This document shows, in pieces, positions 1-13,900 of a DNA stretch of 64,000 nucleotides. The stretch's first letter is position 1. Every line of letters begins with the position of its first letter. Source of the stretch: Dipylidium caninum (taxonomy: Eukaryota; Platyhelminthes; Cestoda; Cyclophyllidea; Dipylidiidae); assembly GCA_017562135.1 (NCBI GenBank), contig QEYB01000629.1, positions 992,001 to 1,056,000 of the forward strand. Direction: 5' to 3'. Made by a program: the position numbers and the translations under genes. The notes under the pieces were generated by a model, which saw only the letters and a list, made by a program, of their open reading frames with translations, was not told the origin of the DNA and searched no databases.

Positions 1-3000
1 CAACTGCAGTATAGGCGTTGGAAGAGGGCGGGAAAAATGTCCCTCCTAAAGGATGGTCAAGCAGACAGCAAAAGTTTTGCATGACGAATGAGCACGGAGA
101 CCGGCGCTTAACCACGCAAACACGGCAAAAATACTTTATTTTGCAAATTACGCCCGATGACGATTATGGTGATGGTTGCAGTTGTTGACGAGGACGACGA
201 TGTTTGTTAACTGCCAGTTATCAGTGCGATCGGACATTAAACAAGCAGGGTATTATCGGTACACAAATTGTAAGTAGGGAATAACTCCTATCGACAAATT
301 GGATGTTTTATGTGGGGGGTTAAGTGCCACTTCCATTTAGACCAGATCAAAGGCTCATAAATTTTCTGCTCTTCTCTTCGCCCGCATTGTCATTTCGTAA
401 CTGCCTGCGAGAGGTCGTCTGGTGGAGCTCCCACCACCTTGTTTGGTGGCTAATGATGAGAACTTAAAATAATAAATAGAATTTTGAACATTCACTGCCA
501 GTTGGAGGGTCCCGCCGACCGAAAAAGGAACATCTCCCAGGTGAATGGAGGCCAAAGCCCAAGTATCTCCCATAAGTAGACTCGCAATAACTGAAATCGC
601 CCTAACTGACAATTGTGTCTAACAAATTACCTGAACGGCATTACAAACTCATTGACGGCTCCCTACCTGCCATCCTTGGAAGAGGCAAGGACCTGTGTCC
701 GGGCATAAGAAAAACCACCTACTACTTAATGACCCAAATCACTGTCCCGATAGTGCGGGCTGATTTATATCATAACTACTTTTATGGTGGTCAGAAATAA
801 TATATGCCTTCGGAAATATCCCTCCGCACTGCATTTGCTTTGATAATTTATTGGGCTTATTAATTGCTTCCACGAAGTTCAAAATGACAGTTTAAAAAGT
901 TCACTGCAGATTATCGTCGTCCCACCTCATTCCATCCCACTTCGGCCAGCCCCACCTTCGTTAAACGTGAGTGATTATCATTTAAATGAGGTGACCCACA
1001 CAAAGACCGCGATTTTAGCCTCGGCCTAGACCGTTTGATATTCACAAACGACGTTTACTTCAACCTGTTAAATTTGTACCGAAGTTAGTTTGGAAGGAGA
1101 GAGGATAAACACCGTCAGCTGTTTAACGGTGAGAAGAAAAGGAAAACGACTTTGTAGGGTAGCAAAGAAGAGGGGATGCTGTAATCACTCGTGCATATTC
1201 TTAGTGGGTTAAAAAGGGGAACATTTGACGTCTTCAAAATTTCCATACGCATACAAAACCCCTACATTATGATCTCACTATCGCAATCACTACGTTTTAA
1301 AATTCTTTTTCTTATTAAATGTATCTGGGAAAATTTCGCAGATCCTACTAAAAGTGGAGTAGAGAATTGTAAGGGCGTGTACACACAGAGAAGTCATTTT
1401 CCAGACTTTTCTCTGAGCCCGTAGAGGCATTCTGCCTTATCACTCAGACGCGGACAAGTTTACTTCTGGTCACATGTCTGCTGTCAGCACCAGGTTGACA
1501 ACGTCAGATTCGCCCAGAGTGTACACAAGGTGAGAAGTCCGGTGCACTGGACGCCTCTTCCATTCGATTTTAACGACAAGCTGGCGATAACATTACTCTG
1601 GAGACCCGAAAACCTGCCAACGACGAGAAAAACCACGTAAGTAGGATTTTGGCCAATCCGTCGGAGATCAAAGCTACTCTCTCAAGCCATTTTTAAATCC
1701 ATTGAGTGTTTCCTCTTGACTAACAAAAGGGCATTTTGGTGCAGTAGCGCAATATAAATTGCATTTCGTAACTTTGCTCTCTTAGTGTAACGTAGCAGAG
1801 GAAATGAACTCGAGTGGCTCACGAGTACGCGGTGACCCAAATAAGAAGAAATGCAAAAAATTAAGCGCCCGAGATCCTCGAGTTAGATTGAAAGTTGAAG
1901 CTGGGATTTAAGGTCTTGAGCAGTCTAGTGGTTTTCGAAAATCTGTCAACCTGTCACAAGTAAATTACGACAGTAAGAACTCCGAGAAGTTGAGGAGAAA
2001 AAAGCACACCACATTTGGTGGGGCGAATAAACGGAGCGGATAACGGGTCGGGGAGGGGCATGAGAAAAGTTATCGGACTGGCAGTTTTTTCTTGCTCGTG
2101 AGGGCGCCTTAGACACTCCCAGCCCCCAACACGGCGTTGCTGCACCACGAACAACTCAAGCCAACAGAGTTATGATGGGTGGCACACGGTTTCACGACTG
2201 CCAGCGAGATGGGACGTGACCGGGAGGACAGTAGGAAGGGAGATTTCCAACTAGTCTCATGGTATTTTTCTATGCGAGGAGTCCTTTCCTGGATTTATGA
2301 GGGAGCGAATTCCGTTCACGATTAATAAATTACGTCTCATCTCTCATCAAAAGTTGGCAATTTTTTGTAAAAAGTCGGTGGAATACCTGGAAAGAGAAGT
2401 GCGCTGCGACAGCATAATGGGTGCGCGAGAAGTGGACTAAAAGATTTTGAAAAATTTTTTACTCCAAAGCAGCAGTTGAGGCAAATAACGCCGCCGGCGG
2501 CAATGAGGAGATTTTTTCCAACGGACTTCCACGCTCTTTTGACACCTAGCTATGTGCTGACAAGCTGGCCCTTGTGCATGCAGAGTGAAATGACATAAAA
2601 AGTAAAATTTGGCTGTGATTGGTAACACTGACATCGCAGGATCAAGTACATCATTTCTGCATTTTGTTTAGGAAAACGAAAGTTTAACTTTCGCATATCT
2701 GAGTGTAGAACCGAATAGAGGAAGGCATTTATAAACTCCATCAAATGGGGGACTTGCACTTTGTGCACGTAGAACCTTCTGGTTTGGAGCATGCAGAACA
2801 GATTCTTCCGAGGAGCTGGCCAAACCCCTACACGAGGCATTGCTGCCCTCGTTCAATGAACAATCTCCCAACTACCCGGGACGGTGTCCAGAATCGCGTT
2901 TTAAAGTGCGGAAAGTCGGGCCGCAGTGAAAACGGATTTGCCAAGATTTTCTTAGCGAGAAATTGCGCCTCTCCCGTTACTTTGCCACCAAAGTAGAGGC

Positions 3001-6000
3001 GGTACTATACGCAAGCTGGAAGCAATCACACTACTTTCCTCCTTTTGAGATAAGAAGTGAACATAAGAAGTGAACGACCGCTCGAGACTGTGCTGTGTTT
3101 GTGCAGGCAAAGTTTCCCACCAGACGCCTACACGTTGGATCATTTCGTCCGTGAATAGGGAGGTCCCCTTCTCTCCTTCCTCCAATTCCATCGTTTCCAT
3201 GCAAGCTATTTTTCCATCCAAATGTCCCACGAAAACGTAGAATTTTACTTTTGGCAAGAAAGAACATTTAAAATCACCTCAGCGTGTAAGTGTTCCCATT
3301 ACTTTCGGGGCAATAAGTTTACAAATATCATGACGTGGGAAAGAAGAGTCGCTGGCCTAAGAATGAATGTATCGTGAGGGTGGGGATAATCCGCCTTAAG
3401 TCCTTGTCTACCGTAGTGTTCTTCACTTGTTGCTTTATCTACCTCGTAGTCTTCCTCCTTTAAGACAAAAAAGAATGTAGTTGTGTGTGAAAACGTTCAG
3501 TTCTGCGAGAAAATCGGTCCCACCATTCGGGGGACGGGGGTCAAGTCTATCACGTTAAGCGTCGAGGTTTACACCTTGGGAAGTCGAATCCGGGGAGAGT
3601 GGAGAGGAAAGTGGAGAAAGGTGTCATTCAGAGGACAGAAACCCTTCCGAGCGTGGTTAACGCTATGCATTAGGTTAAGACCTTGCCTCAATGAATGAGA
3701 GCGGACAGACGTTAGGAAGTACACATGAAGAGTTCAGCTCGACAACAACATTTTTCTCAGAGTTTTAAAGTAATTTCTTTTTATGGACTTCTTATTTTAC
3801 GGCATATATTCCATTTCCGGTGATGTTATAGGTGGTTTTCATGGTACATTGCATTTTTTTTGTGGTCTCATACCGTTTGTGTGTGCAACTTTTGGCCTGA
3901 CCCGTCATATTTACGGGTGGAAGAGTGATGGAGAACCAGCGAGCCCACGACGAGGATGAAACATCGTGTCTACTTTAATGAGTTGTATGAGCACAAATGG
4001 TCGACTCAACTTAACTTTGACCCCGCGAGAGAACTTGAACAGGTGTGCAGGTTAAAATGTCTGCCTGTGCAGTTTGTGGCTGTCTCATTAACCGCGGACA
4101 TAAATTTCTAACCCGATTAAGTGGTTTCTCTCGGGCTCTCCCCTCCATCCTCGCCTGGGGTGTGGCCTTCCCACAAAAATTGGCCGGAAATTACTTGCGC
4201 AATTCAGCCTCAAGCGTTTCATACATTTACACACGGAGTGAGGCAGTTGATGAGCCTCAGCAAACCGCCTCATCAATTCAAAAATTTTCAAAAATTTTTT
4301 TTTCTCACAATCCATCGCATAAATGGAGTGTTTCACTGAGAGAAAGACTACTGAGTGTTGAACAAATCACCCAATAAGTTATACTTCGTAAGGTCATGAA
4401 CAGCGCGAAAGGTCAATTTAAACAATGTCATCAGGCCACTTTACTGGCACATCTTTGGGGAAAATACTTTGATATCAAGTCAGAGAAATCGTCAAGACAA
4501 AATTGCCTTCATAGACAAAACTGTGGCCAAAAAATTTGTGGTTACGGCTTGTTATGCACGCAATGTCTTCCGGTTACCTTCAAGAAGGTAAAACTCAGAT
4601 TTTACTAAAATTCCAACATAATCTAATGGCAAAGATGAAGTGACCGCTTCTCCCTGACACTCCATTTGTCGCAATTGTGTAGAGGCTCGAACAGTCACTT
4701 TAGCCACGAAGGTTCTCCGTATTTCCTCTAGACTACACGGCTTTTATGGCATATCTGCGGTCCTCAAACCCTCTGTACACCAACTATAAATTAGCCTTCA
4801 AAATTTTTTGCCTTATTGTACCTCCGAGGAAAACACCAGTGGAACTACGAACAGACCTGGTCTACGTGGAAGGTATTCCTCGAGCGAGCCAAGTCTTGGG
4901 AAGAGCCTATCTGATTGGACTGCCAAGTGTGTCATTAAGCACTTTGAGCGGATCTCAGTGGCGCCGGGGGCCCGGGGAAATGTCGCTTTTAGGCAAACAA
5001 AGTAAGCACTGCTGAATGAAATCACCTTCCCATGGCTTAGTACGACCTCTCGACGCTCGAAAAAGACAGTTCCATCGTTAATGATGTTCGTCCCAAGGCC
5101 ATTAGCTCAGCGGCGGTCGCATCCGACGATGAAACAGTGTTTTTGCAGACGTGGGTTATGAGTACCGAGACATTTGTTGTAATTAGTTTACTTTCATTTG
5201 GTACGGTGCAGACGCCCCGAAATACCTATTGGCCTTCTTTCCCGGTGTACCTTTCAGCACAAAATCATCATCCATTAACATTTTTTGGTGTTGTTTCACA
5301 GGCAGCGTTGCGGAAAAATTTGTGGGAGTGTATATATTCCTATCACAATAGAAATGGGCTACGAAACTGTTTAGCATGTGAGAATGAGGCAGCGATTTGC
5401 CCGGTCAATTTCTGCCTCCTCGCTCCTATCCATAAAAAAGACGAAACGATCGCGAGCGTGGGCGAAGCAGTTCGTACTCCTTTCCTTTCGTTTCTCACTC
5501 CATCTTTAACTCATTAACCTGACAGACGTGGGTCCGGACGGCAACGACTAGTGTCCTTTGAGTCGCAGTCAGGCGAGCACTCGCTTATTCCCAACTCTTT
5601 TTTTTCTTGTAATTAAAAACGCTAGCATTGCAATTTGTCATGGATACGCAGTAGAGGAAGTTCCTTCCTCCTTGCACTTCACACCGTTTAAGAAAGATCA
5701 ACTTTGTCTGAGGTCAGCACTGGCTGCCATCTCATCTCCCTTCTATGGAGCAGATTGGGGTAGAATGATGTGAGACTTATGAAACTCTCTCCCATTCAAC
5801 CATGAGAGACAGGAGGTGGTGGGAGAGGAAAACTGTGTGCTCGGAACAGCATTTATCGCTCCGCCAGTGTCTCACAGCCATCCGGATTCCGCTCACCTAG
5901 AAGAACTCATACCATCCAAGCTGTCTTGCATGAAGGTGATATCTTGCTGGAAGATATTCACTCGCGTGGCATCACTAGATTCCAGCACATTACTTGCAGA

Positions 6001-7385
6001 ATCCGAGACGAAGCAGTTGTGTGCACCATTCGTAGAGTCAGCGTTGCGTAAAACGCTCGTCTCTTTCCTCACTTCTGTAAAACAGAAGTCGGTGGGCAGG
6101 AAATATCACTCGTCCTTCAGGATGACATTTAGAGGTTAACTTCACCCAAATGGTCTAAAAAACGCATGAATGAGCTGAGAAAATCCAGTCTGTCACATCC
6201 TGGGTACTCAATTTTGTGACACTACGTGGGTGTGAGGCTTTTTCAATGATTCGCCTTTTTGTCAGCCTTTACGTTCCCCCCCACTCCCGGCTTAGGATAC
6301 GAGGCAGAAATGACCGCAGGAGGCTTTCCCACTCCAGATCCAGGTTCGAGCATTAACCACATCCGCGAGGTGGACTAAATGACATGTACGTCGACCGCGA
6401 CAATCGTGAACGATGGAAGTCGTCAGAATAAGGGTATTTAATAAGGGAGGGTATTTAATAAGGGAAGGTTGTTAAAGCTTTTTATCAAACGGGTAACTTG
6501 ACTTTGCGGCACAGAACCCCTTGATGGTGAAATTGCGAGATGGCCTAGAATGTGGGTACAAAACTTACCCAATTACAGACAAAAGTCGTGTCTCACATGA
6601 TGCTCCCTAGTAAGGCGAAGAAGTTCTGAAATATCAACGGTGGAAAACATTTGAAGTGTAAAACATGCCGTTGGAGATTTTCAATTCTGTTTTTCGATTC
6701 CAGCGTGCCAAAAGGTAGTAATGTGAATGTCAAGAACATAATTTACCGCCTTCTACCGTTTTTCCATGAAATATGGCGCGGAGAAATCGCCATTGCGAAA
6801 AAATTCTCTTAGTTACGTCAAAAAATTTCAGGTCTGGAGGCCACAGAATGCACTTTCACTTAGAGAACGGATATTTCGACATTTACAGAAAGAATGTAAT
6901 AAGTTAACGCCTCTAATTATATCCTCGATTAAAATATTCACCACATTTTGGACACGGGAATGTTGTTTAAAGGTGTAGATATATTTGTTCCATTGTCTAA
7001 TGAGACTGCAGTTACTTCGACATCGGATGACCACCGTACAATCGCCTCTGTTTCCTGTATGCTGCGCTACTGGGGCCAATGGTGAAAAGTGGCTTAAGAT
7101 GTATCAAGGATGGAGAAAACCGCTGAAGCAAATTTTTGCGTTATTGAGGAAGAATCGGGGGTCGAGAGATTCGAGAAAAGGGGCAACTCGGCATTTGCTA
7201 TTGCGGTGCCGAGAAATTACACAACACAGTCACTAAAGAATCTGGTAATTGATGTCGACACCAGATTGCGCAACTGAGATTCTTTCAAGACCACTTGGCT
7301 TTTAATGATGGTCGGTGAAATCGGCATAAGTGGCGGAGACGTCGGATTAGGAGAATAATGGAGGTGAAACGAACGCAGGACTTAC
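1..7385. other. Left flank and presumed first intron of the Cas-family gene; no gene seen
   Basis: This stretch lies 3' of the only recognised exon of the minus-strand Cas-family gene, so it is most simply a large intron, with or without intergenic DNA. All open frames in it are short (about 130 codons or less), and none shows a recognisable domain or a YxxP substrate region on the minus strand. A tRNA-like A-box lies near 5102 but has no good B-box partner. I see nothing else supportable. Confidence 0.5.
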
Positions 7386-7703
7386 CTTGACTGATCCCAG
7401 AATTTCCAGCCTATTTCCTGGTGCGATCCCAACTTTTCCAGCGAGACTACATATCCACCAGCCTTCAAATCCGGGCGGATCCCTCTTGATCACTGTGAGT
7501 ATATCCCCTCTGTTAAACGAGAGTTCTTGTGCCACCTCGGCATTATTATCAAACAACGCCCGTGCCAGAACAGTTGCACTCAATGCCACAGAAATGTCAG
7601 TGCTTGAAGCCGCTTCCGAGGTGTTACCAGTTCTGGCATTATTGTTTACATTGGTCGTTGAAACGGTAGAGGTGGAAGAGGTGAAAGAGGACGAATTTTC
7701 CAT
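7386..7703 (-). CDS. p130CAS: Cas-family (p130Cas/BCAR1-like) scaffold protein, first coding exon with SH3 domain
   Basis: Cas proteins are focal-adhesion docking scaffolds whose N-terminal SH3 domain binds proline-rich partners such as FAK, and whose YxxP repeats are phosphorylated by Src kinases. This exon encodes exactly 106 codons. Residues 1-45 are rich in Ser, Thr and Asn. Residues about 46-104 are a full SH3: VLARALFDNNAE, then ELSFNRGDILTV, then GWWICSLAGKVGIAPGN and RLEIL. The GWW plus APGNRLEIL ending is characteristic of the Cas SH3, not of Src. The exon ends at a clean CAAG|GTAAG donor in phase 0. The ATG at 7703 is preceded by another ATG at 7716 in a different frame, a possible short upstream ORF. 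The substrate, Ser-rich and FAT-like domains are not visible and must lie past the left edge. Assignment to the family is firm; which paralogue it represents is not. Confidence 0.85.
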
Positions 7704-10700
7704 CGCTTTTTACCATGCCACGCAGCGGCAGTAGAAACAGCGGTAGGAGCTGAAAATGTGCTCTAGCATTGCCATTCCTGTTCACTCGCGTGTTTCTGTC
7801 TGTCTCTGCCTGCCTGTATGGGAGAGAGCGTCAACTGCATTGGCGATGCAGTCACTGACCAGGCAACCAATGATATACCTACCTGCACGGATAAGCCAAT
7901 CAGAGTGGCGCGCGTGTCTTTTCGTGCGTGAGTGCGTGCACGTGTACTCTATGGCGCAATGGGGTTGGGTCTTCGAAAAGCACACAACATGCTGCGAGTC
8001 TTACGTGCTTTAAATACAAAAAAAGTGGAGGCGGTCATTTTTTTTCGGTCACATCATCAGCCTAGTGGGACAGTTTATTTTAAAATATTGAAAAAATTTA
8101 GACGCTACCGCTTTCAACCTCATTTGTCCCATTTATCCTAGTTCTAAATTGTTTCATTGATAAAGTAAATGACCGATAGGACATAAGGAAATTTAAATGC
8201 GAGACGTGAAATTGCTTAATGTGAAGGAAATGTCTCTAGGAGCAGCAATGCTACTCATATTTGTGACCAATTTTTCTTATGCAACTTTTCAAAGAGAAAA
8301 AAATTCTTATATTGTGAGAAGCAAACGTAGACATTGAAAAATAAAGCTAACTTTCTTTCTAAATTTGCCTCAGAAAGTGTAATTCGTGGAGAACGAGTGT
8401 TCACTGATGTAGGGCCGAAAAAAATGCAGTATTCTTTTGCGATTTCTTTAATCTTTAGATAAATCCTGGAGCCTGCGTTTCAAGTGAGCTTCCAGTCTAC
8501 TACGTGGTAAAACTCGCATGAATTAGAGCACTCAGAAGACGTACATACGAAGGCTAGAAAAGGAGACGAAAAGACGTGAAAATGAAGGGTTAGGAGGATT
8601 AGCGAGCGAAATTTGTCCGAAAAGGCAACTCCAATGCTGCGCTCAGCAGTTGTACGAATGTAATTTATGCGCTAAACAATTTGTGTCTTTCTAATTGCGT
8701 CTAATTAGCCGGGAACATACAACTTTGTTCATCCCAAAAAACCTCCATGTGAAATGCCAACAGGTGCAGCAATCATTCATGTGGGATGAGGAAGTGAGTA
8801 CGATTCGCACATTAGATGTTGAGAGTAGAAGGTGTTCAGTCAAACTTTTGGCCTCCGGTTGAGGTGAACACAGAACAAAACACCCACGTGCCTGGGAGGA
8901 CGACTTAAATTTCAAATTAACTACAACTTTACTTTTGGTGCCTTCAGTATCAGCGAAAAGGCGACTATGATGAGTCTCTTCTTCACCAGCACATTGGCAA
9001 ACAGTCACCTTAATGTGAAATAGTTTTCATAGAAAAAGCATAAGGGATAATCGGAGAAGTCCACGAACAGGTCCGACTTTGGTATGCCCCCACATGAAGA
9101 TAAGACATACGTGCGACTGGGTGTATAAAGGCTTCCAGTGTGGAGGAAACACCTCACCAACCCATGATGATTCGTAGCATGTGAAATTGTGTCTGTTGTG
9201 AATGGGAGGGCAATATGGGGAATGGAATGTCGGGGGGCAGATTTATTTCCTCTTCCGCAGTGAAACGACACCACACCAGCCCAACTCGGAAGCGTCCACT
9301 ACGAAGTCGTGGAGAGCACTTTGTTGATGGGACTGATACTGCGGAGAAGAAGAAGGACACTTTTCCATCCCCAGGGTAGTATAGAAGGGTCCACACAGAC
9401 AACTGGGGAGCGGTGCCGAAGACTGGCTTCTTTGCGTAGGAAAGTCCTGGGAAAATCCCAGCTTGCTCATAGTGGGGGGCTGAACACCGTGATTGAAGTA
9501 CCGCCCCCCTCCTCCAGCTCCCTTTACACATGTCGCGGGAAGATGCCAACTGCTGAGAGGATGAAACCAACTAAATATACTATTAACTCCGGCGGTTTGA
9601 CCGCCCACTTGCATCCCTAAAAGTTTAGAAATTGCCGTTCTTGTCTTGGGGCTGGTGGGCTGGTCGGGCGGTAAGCCGCACCGCGTTGCCATAAACGTAC
9701 GCACCGAAACGTGGCCACCGGAGGTGTTAAACTGACTCGCGTGTGAAAGGAGTGTCCTGGTGGCACAGCGGAGGCTGCTCACTGTGTGCCAGTTGTTCTG
9801 CCGCCTCAGAGGTTTAGCCGCTAACCGTGCCATCAGCTCCCATATCGGGATAGGGTGGCACCAACTTAGACGCAAAGCGAATAAACACTGCAATTTTAAG
9901 CACATGGTAAAATCTAGGATAACTTGGGTCCTCAACTAGAGTCCCAGCAGACAGTTCGTGCTGCTGAGACGATAATCTGCGAGTAGACGGATGATGAGGC
10001 AGGAGGACAATCTTAAGGCAACTAAAGGAGAGTGAAAAATGCCAAAAATATCGCCTTTCCAACTGAGGGTTGACGATAGACAGGAGCCAGCTCCAAGCGG
10101 TAGGTCCTCCGAGACAACTAATCAAAAAGCCGGCAAACTGCTAATGTTAGCACTACGGCTAAGCGTGTTTGCAGTCCGGACCGCCTCTTGCCAACTCCGA
10201 GAATCAAACAAGCAGGAACGGAGACTCGGTGAGACTAAGGTCGCTTCTTAAAATAAAGTCCCACAGGAATGGAACTGCCTCTCTTAAAATCCCCTTTAAT
10301 GAAACTCCTCGTCTCAGGCAACATAAACTCAAAGTCACTGTGATGGTAATTTCTCTTTTATATTTAAACAGCCGTGGCTAAACCTGCGGGTAAAATGTGA
10401 ATGGGATAAATGAGAAACAATTAAAGTATGGTGGAGCGGAGGACGAGGCGGCATCACTCACCTCACTTCAAAGCAAAAATCCTCCTACTCGTCGGAACGG
10501 AAAGGAAATTTATTTTGTATAGCATCGTCAGGGGAAAGTTCGGGCCATATTTCACCATTACTACTTCTCATTAGAGATTTGGGAATCTATCTTACTTTCC
10601 CTCGGTGTAGGAGGTGAAGGACTGTTAAATCACCGAGTGTTTGTGGTTAATAAATTTTGCCTAGCAGAAGGCACGACAACAGTATTGTCATCTCTCTATA

Positions 10701-10814
10701 AAATGGATTAAGAAATGATTAATCTTAAGGGAAGAAGTAAGTAGAAAGGTGGAGAAAGGTGTTCGCTGCCGTGCTTTCCGCGAGAATCGGGCAATTGCTT
10801 ATTCAACCCATTAA

Positions 10815-10910
10815 ACCCTTCTTTTCCTCTTTCTTATTCTCCTTCCTTCCTTCATTTCGCCCCCCACCTCCGCCCTCCGCCTTCCGCCCTCCGCTTTCCA
10901 CCGCACCTGG
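10815..10910 (+). repeat. Polypyrimidine low-complexity tract
   Basis: The plus strand here is almost entirely C and T, with CCTT and CCTCCGC-like short periods and only a few purines. It shows no coding signal. Confidence 0.7.
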
Positions 10911-13900
10911 AACGAGTGTAAGCCGAAGGTGACTGTGCTGCAGTGCCTACCTACGATGGGACAGCTCATAGTGGTCAAAGTTCCGGAGCAGTCATGACAA
11001 CTTGTAATATAGACCAAGATTAAGTTACCAAAGTCTCAGGCTTCCCACATTCGCTGTGCATTGTGCTATTGCCCGCAATCCGCATGACGCGCATGCGCAG
11101 TAAGCTATCAACACAATGTCAGAATCGACTAGCAAATCGGCTGAATAGGGAGCAAAGGCCTGTCACCGCCGGTTTAAGAGCAAAAACACCTTTTAAAATG
11201 GGGCCCACGTGGCAACCAAGGGCCTCATTAAAACCCAAAGTAATGCCCATTACTGACGCCTATTTCACCTGTCTCTTCGTGTGATTTTTAGCCACCTGCA
11301 CTGTGTGCAAGTTTTTGGGACCCTCCTCGAAAATCAGCCATCCGTGAAGGCATCGCCTTATTTTAATTTGCTGCTGATGTCTCTGTCAGCTCTTTAATCG
11401 GAGTAAAGTTAATCCTAATGGACGCAGCCACCGTCTTGGCAATAAAATGGCAAATTACTGTATACTCCTACGCCGTTACGACACGAGGAGGACCGAAAGT
11501 ATGTATAGTCTGACGTTACATTGGTAGATGATACGGGGGCTGAGGAGTATCCTTCCTCCAGTCCCTGCCATATCTCCTATTACGCCTTGCATTTACAACC
11601 AAACCCCTGGTCTGAGTTGCCGACCAGGGTAGAAGGGCACGCGTCGTCGAGCCTCGGAGCAAGCGGCTCACCACAAACCGCATCAAAGGGTGAACATTAA
11701 AACAGATCCCCTTGCCTTGCGAAAGCGGACTCTCCGAAGAATTCGCCGTGTACCTCTTGGGTATCTATGTTCCCTTCTACTTTGTTTTTTTATAATTCAT
11801 TTCTCTCGTAAAAGTTTTTCTCCGCATCAGCTAAAAAGTTGACCTCTTAGTTGGTACATGGGACAACTTTTTATTTAGAATAATGAGGAACCTGCACAAT
11901 ACAAATCACTTTCGAGGCGCTAATTCATTTCTACGAGTCAATTGAATCTTTACTCGCGGCCAGTGGTAGCGTCTATTATTTATGCAAAATATATAAGGAA
12001 TAGTTGGGCCTTAGGAGAAGTGAAAAATGTTAAGTTAAGATGACTGGCATAATGCAGCCCCGCTACTGAGCATAGATTTCGTGTGGTGAGACAACACATC
12101 AGGTCGGGCGTGCAGCAATGACGTGTAAGTCAATGTGGCGACAGAGGAAGGTCTTCTAGCAAATAATCCAAGACGGAAAAGTTCATAATTAAGACGGTAT
12201 TACGTCTAAAAAATTGCAAAACATGCGCACTACAAAGAAGGCTGTTGATTCTTCCCAAAGACGGAATTCAAACAGTCCGGAGCAAAATTAATCTCGGTGC
12301 TCCTGGTATGTCCCAAGTATAACCATAGGAGTTTGTGACAAAGTTGGGAGCAGTTGCCCCTTCTCTGTGCTTTTCGACTGATGTTATTTAAGTAGTGAAT
12401 TTGTACGAACTTAAAATTGGTGGTCTTTGGAGGAAAACTAGTTCAAGCGGTGCCATGTCTCTTTCCGTTTTACCTATTCAATGTTAAATATTGTCATTCT
12501 GTCGAGGAGGACTGCATTACCGATTGCAATCCTCAGAGTCCACGGACCAACTCTCCTCTACGAGTATTGTCTTTTACTGAGTTCAAACTTACGAAAAAAG
12601 GAAATGAAGAAAAAGGGTTTCCTCGCGCCTTTTCACTGTCAAGAGTTATGTGGGAGCCGTGACTTTCTTAAGTTACGATAGCGAAACAGGAATATACGCT
12701 TGACAAATGAATTTCACGAAGTTTAACTGTCATATTCAGGAGAAGAATGGAGCATTAGTCAGACAAGTAAAGTTGTTTGTCTTGCCAATCTCGGTGTTGA
12801 GCTCAGCTACTTTTACGAATGAGTGATTCCGAGCTCTCAAGCGCCGTTTTGACAGCATTAACACCACATTTAACTCCTAAAACCATTTGAGTCACCACAT
12901 GTCATGTGGTTTTTGGCATGGTAAGTAATTTGCGCTGAGGAAATAATGCCGCTGAGGGCGACGCTGAGGACGCCAGAGGCCCTGGCGCCGTCCATGCCGA
13001 GCTCCTCAAGACCGATAAAAATTTTTAGTGGAAATGTTGGGTTACCTCATCGCAATACAGCAGACCAGAATACTCCCGCAATCCTGGTGAATTTGTCGAC
13101 TGGCTCTTGTTAAATGGCCACAAGTGTTTCGGCATACATCGCAACCGCCATATTCTTCTCCGTCACGGCGGGTTAGAGCAAAATGCTACCGATCGTAGAT
13201 TAGAATTTTCTCATATCGGGTCGACTCGTCTGCTCCTGTCGGTGAACAACACGAGGTCTCCAATCGGCAGACACGTTGGCACTGCTGGAAAGTGTGATAT
13301 TGCTAAAACATGCCAGGGCGAGAGTGAGACCGATAATAAAGCCTACTTCGAGTTCCCATTTTGCTACGTGTCCATACATTTTTTTAGCCAACAGTAGGGG
13401 AAGATGACCCGCTAACCTTAGCGAAGGTTTAACCGCGATGGAAGAGGCTTTCATGTGCCGAAAATAAGCCTTCATGGATTAGGGCAACGACTTTGAAACG
13501 GGAGTTTTGTTTTCCTGTAACAAAGGACTTCTCGACAAATTATCTTTACCATTCGTCCTGCCATGTTTAATGATGAAAGTGACTTTGGCATTTAGACATT
13601 AAGGGGACCTGTGGACCACCTCTGTGTATCAAAGCAATGATTAATCAAGGCGGGTTTAAAGCGAAGGACGCAGCATGTGACCGCCGTCATTTTCGGCCTG
13701 GCTTTCATCGTGGCGTGTTCACGAGGCCAGGGGTGGTTTCGAGAACAATAAGCGTCCCCGCCACCGCCCCCACCTCCACCCCCTCGTTCCGTCATACCCA
13801 CTGAGATGAGATAAAGACGGAGTCACGTCAAAGAAGGTGGGGTCAGGTCATCAAGCCTCGCGCCTGTGTTCGATAACTTCGGGGTCTGCGCCTCCGTCCA

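Noticed and set aside
12945..13010. Possible LINE reverse-transcriptase remnant (VHAELLKTD)
   Set aside because: Only one short motif-like string, followed by stops, with no catalytic YxDD or other RT blocks nearby.
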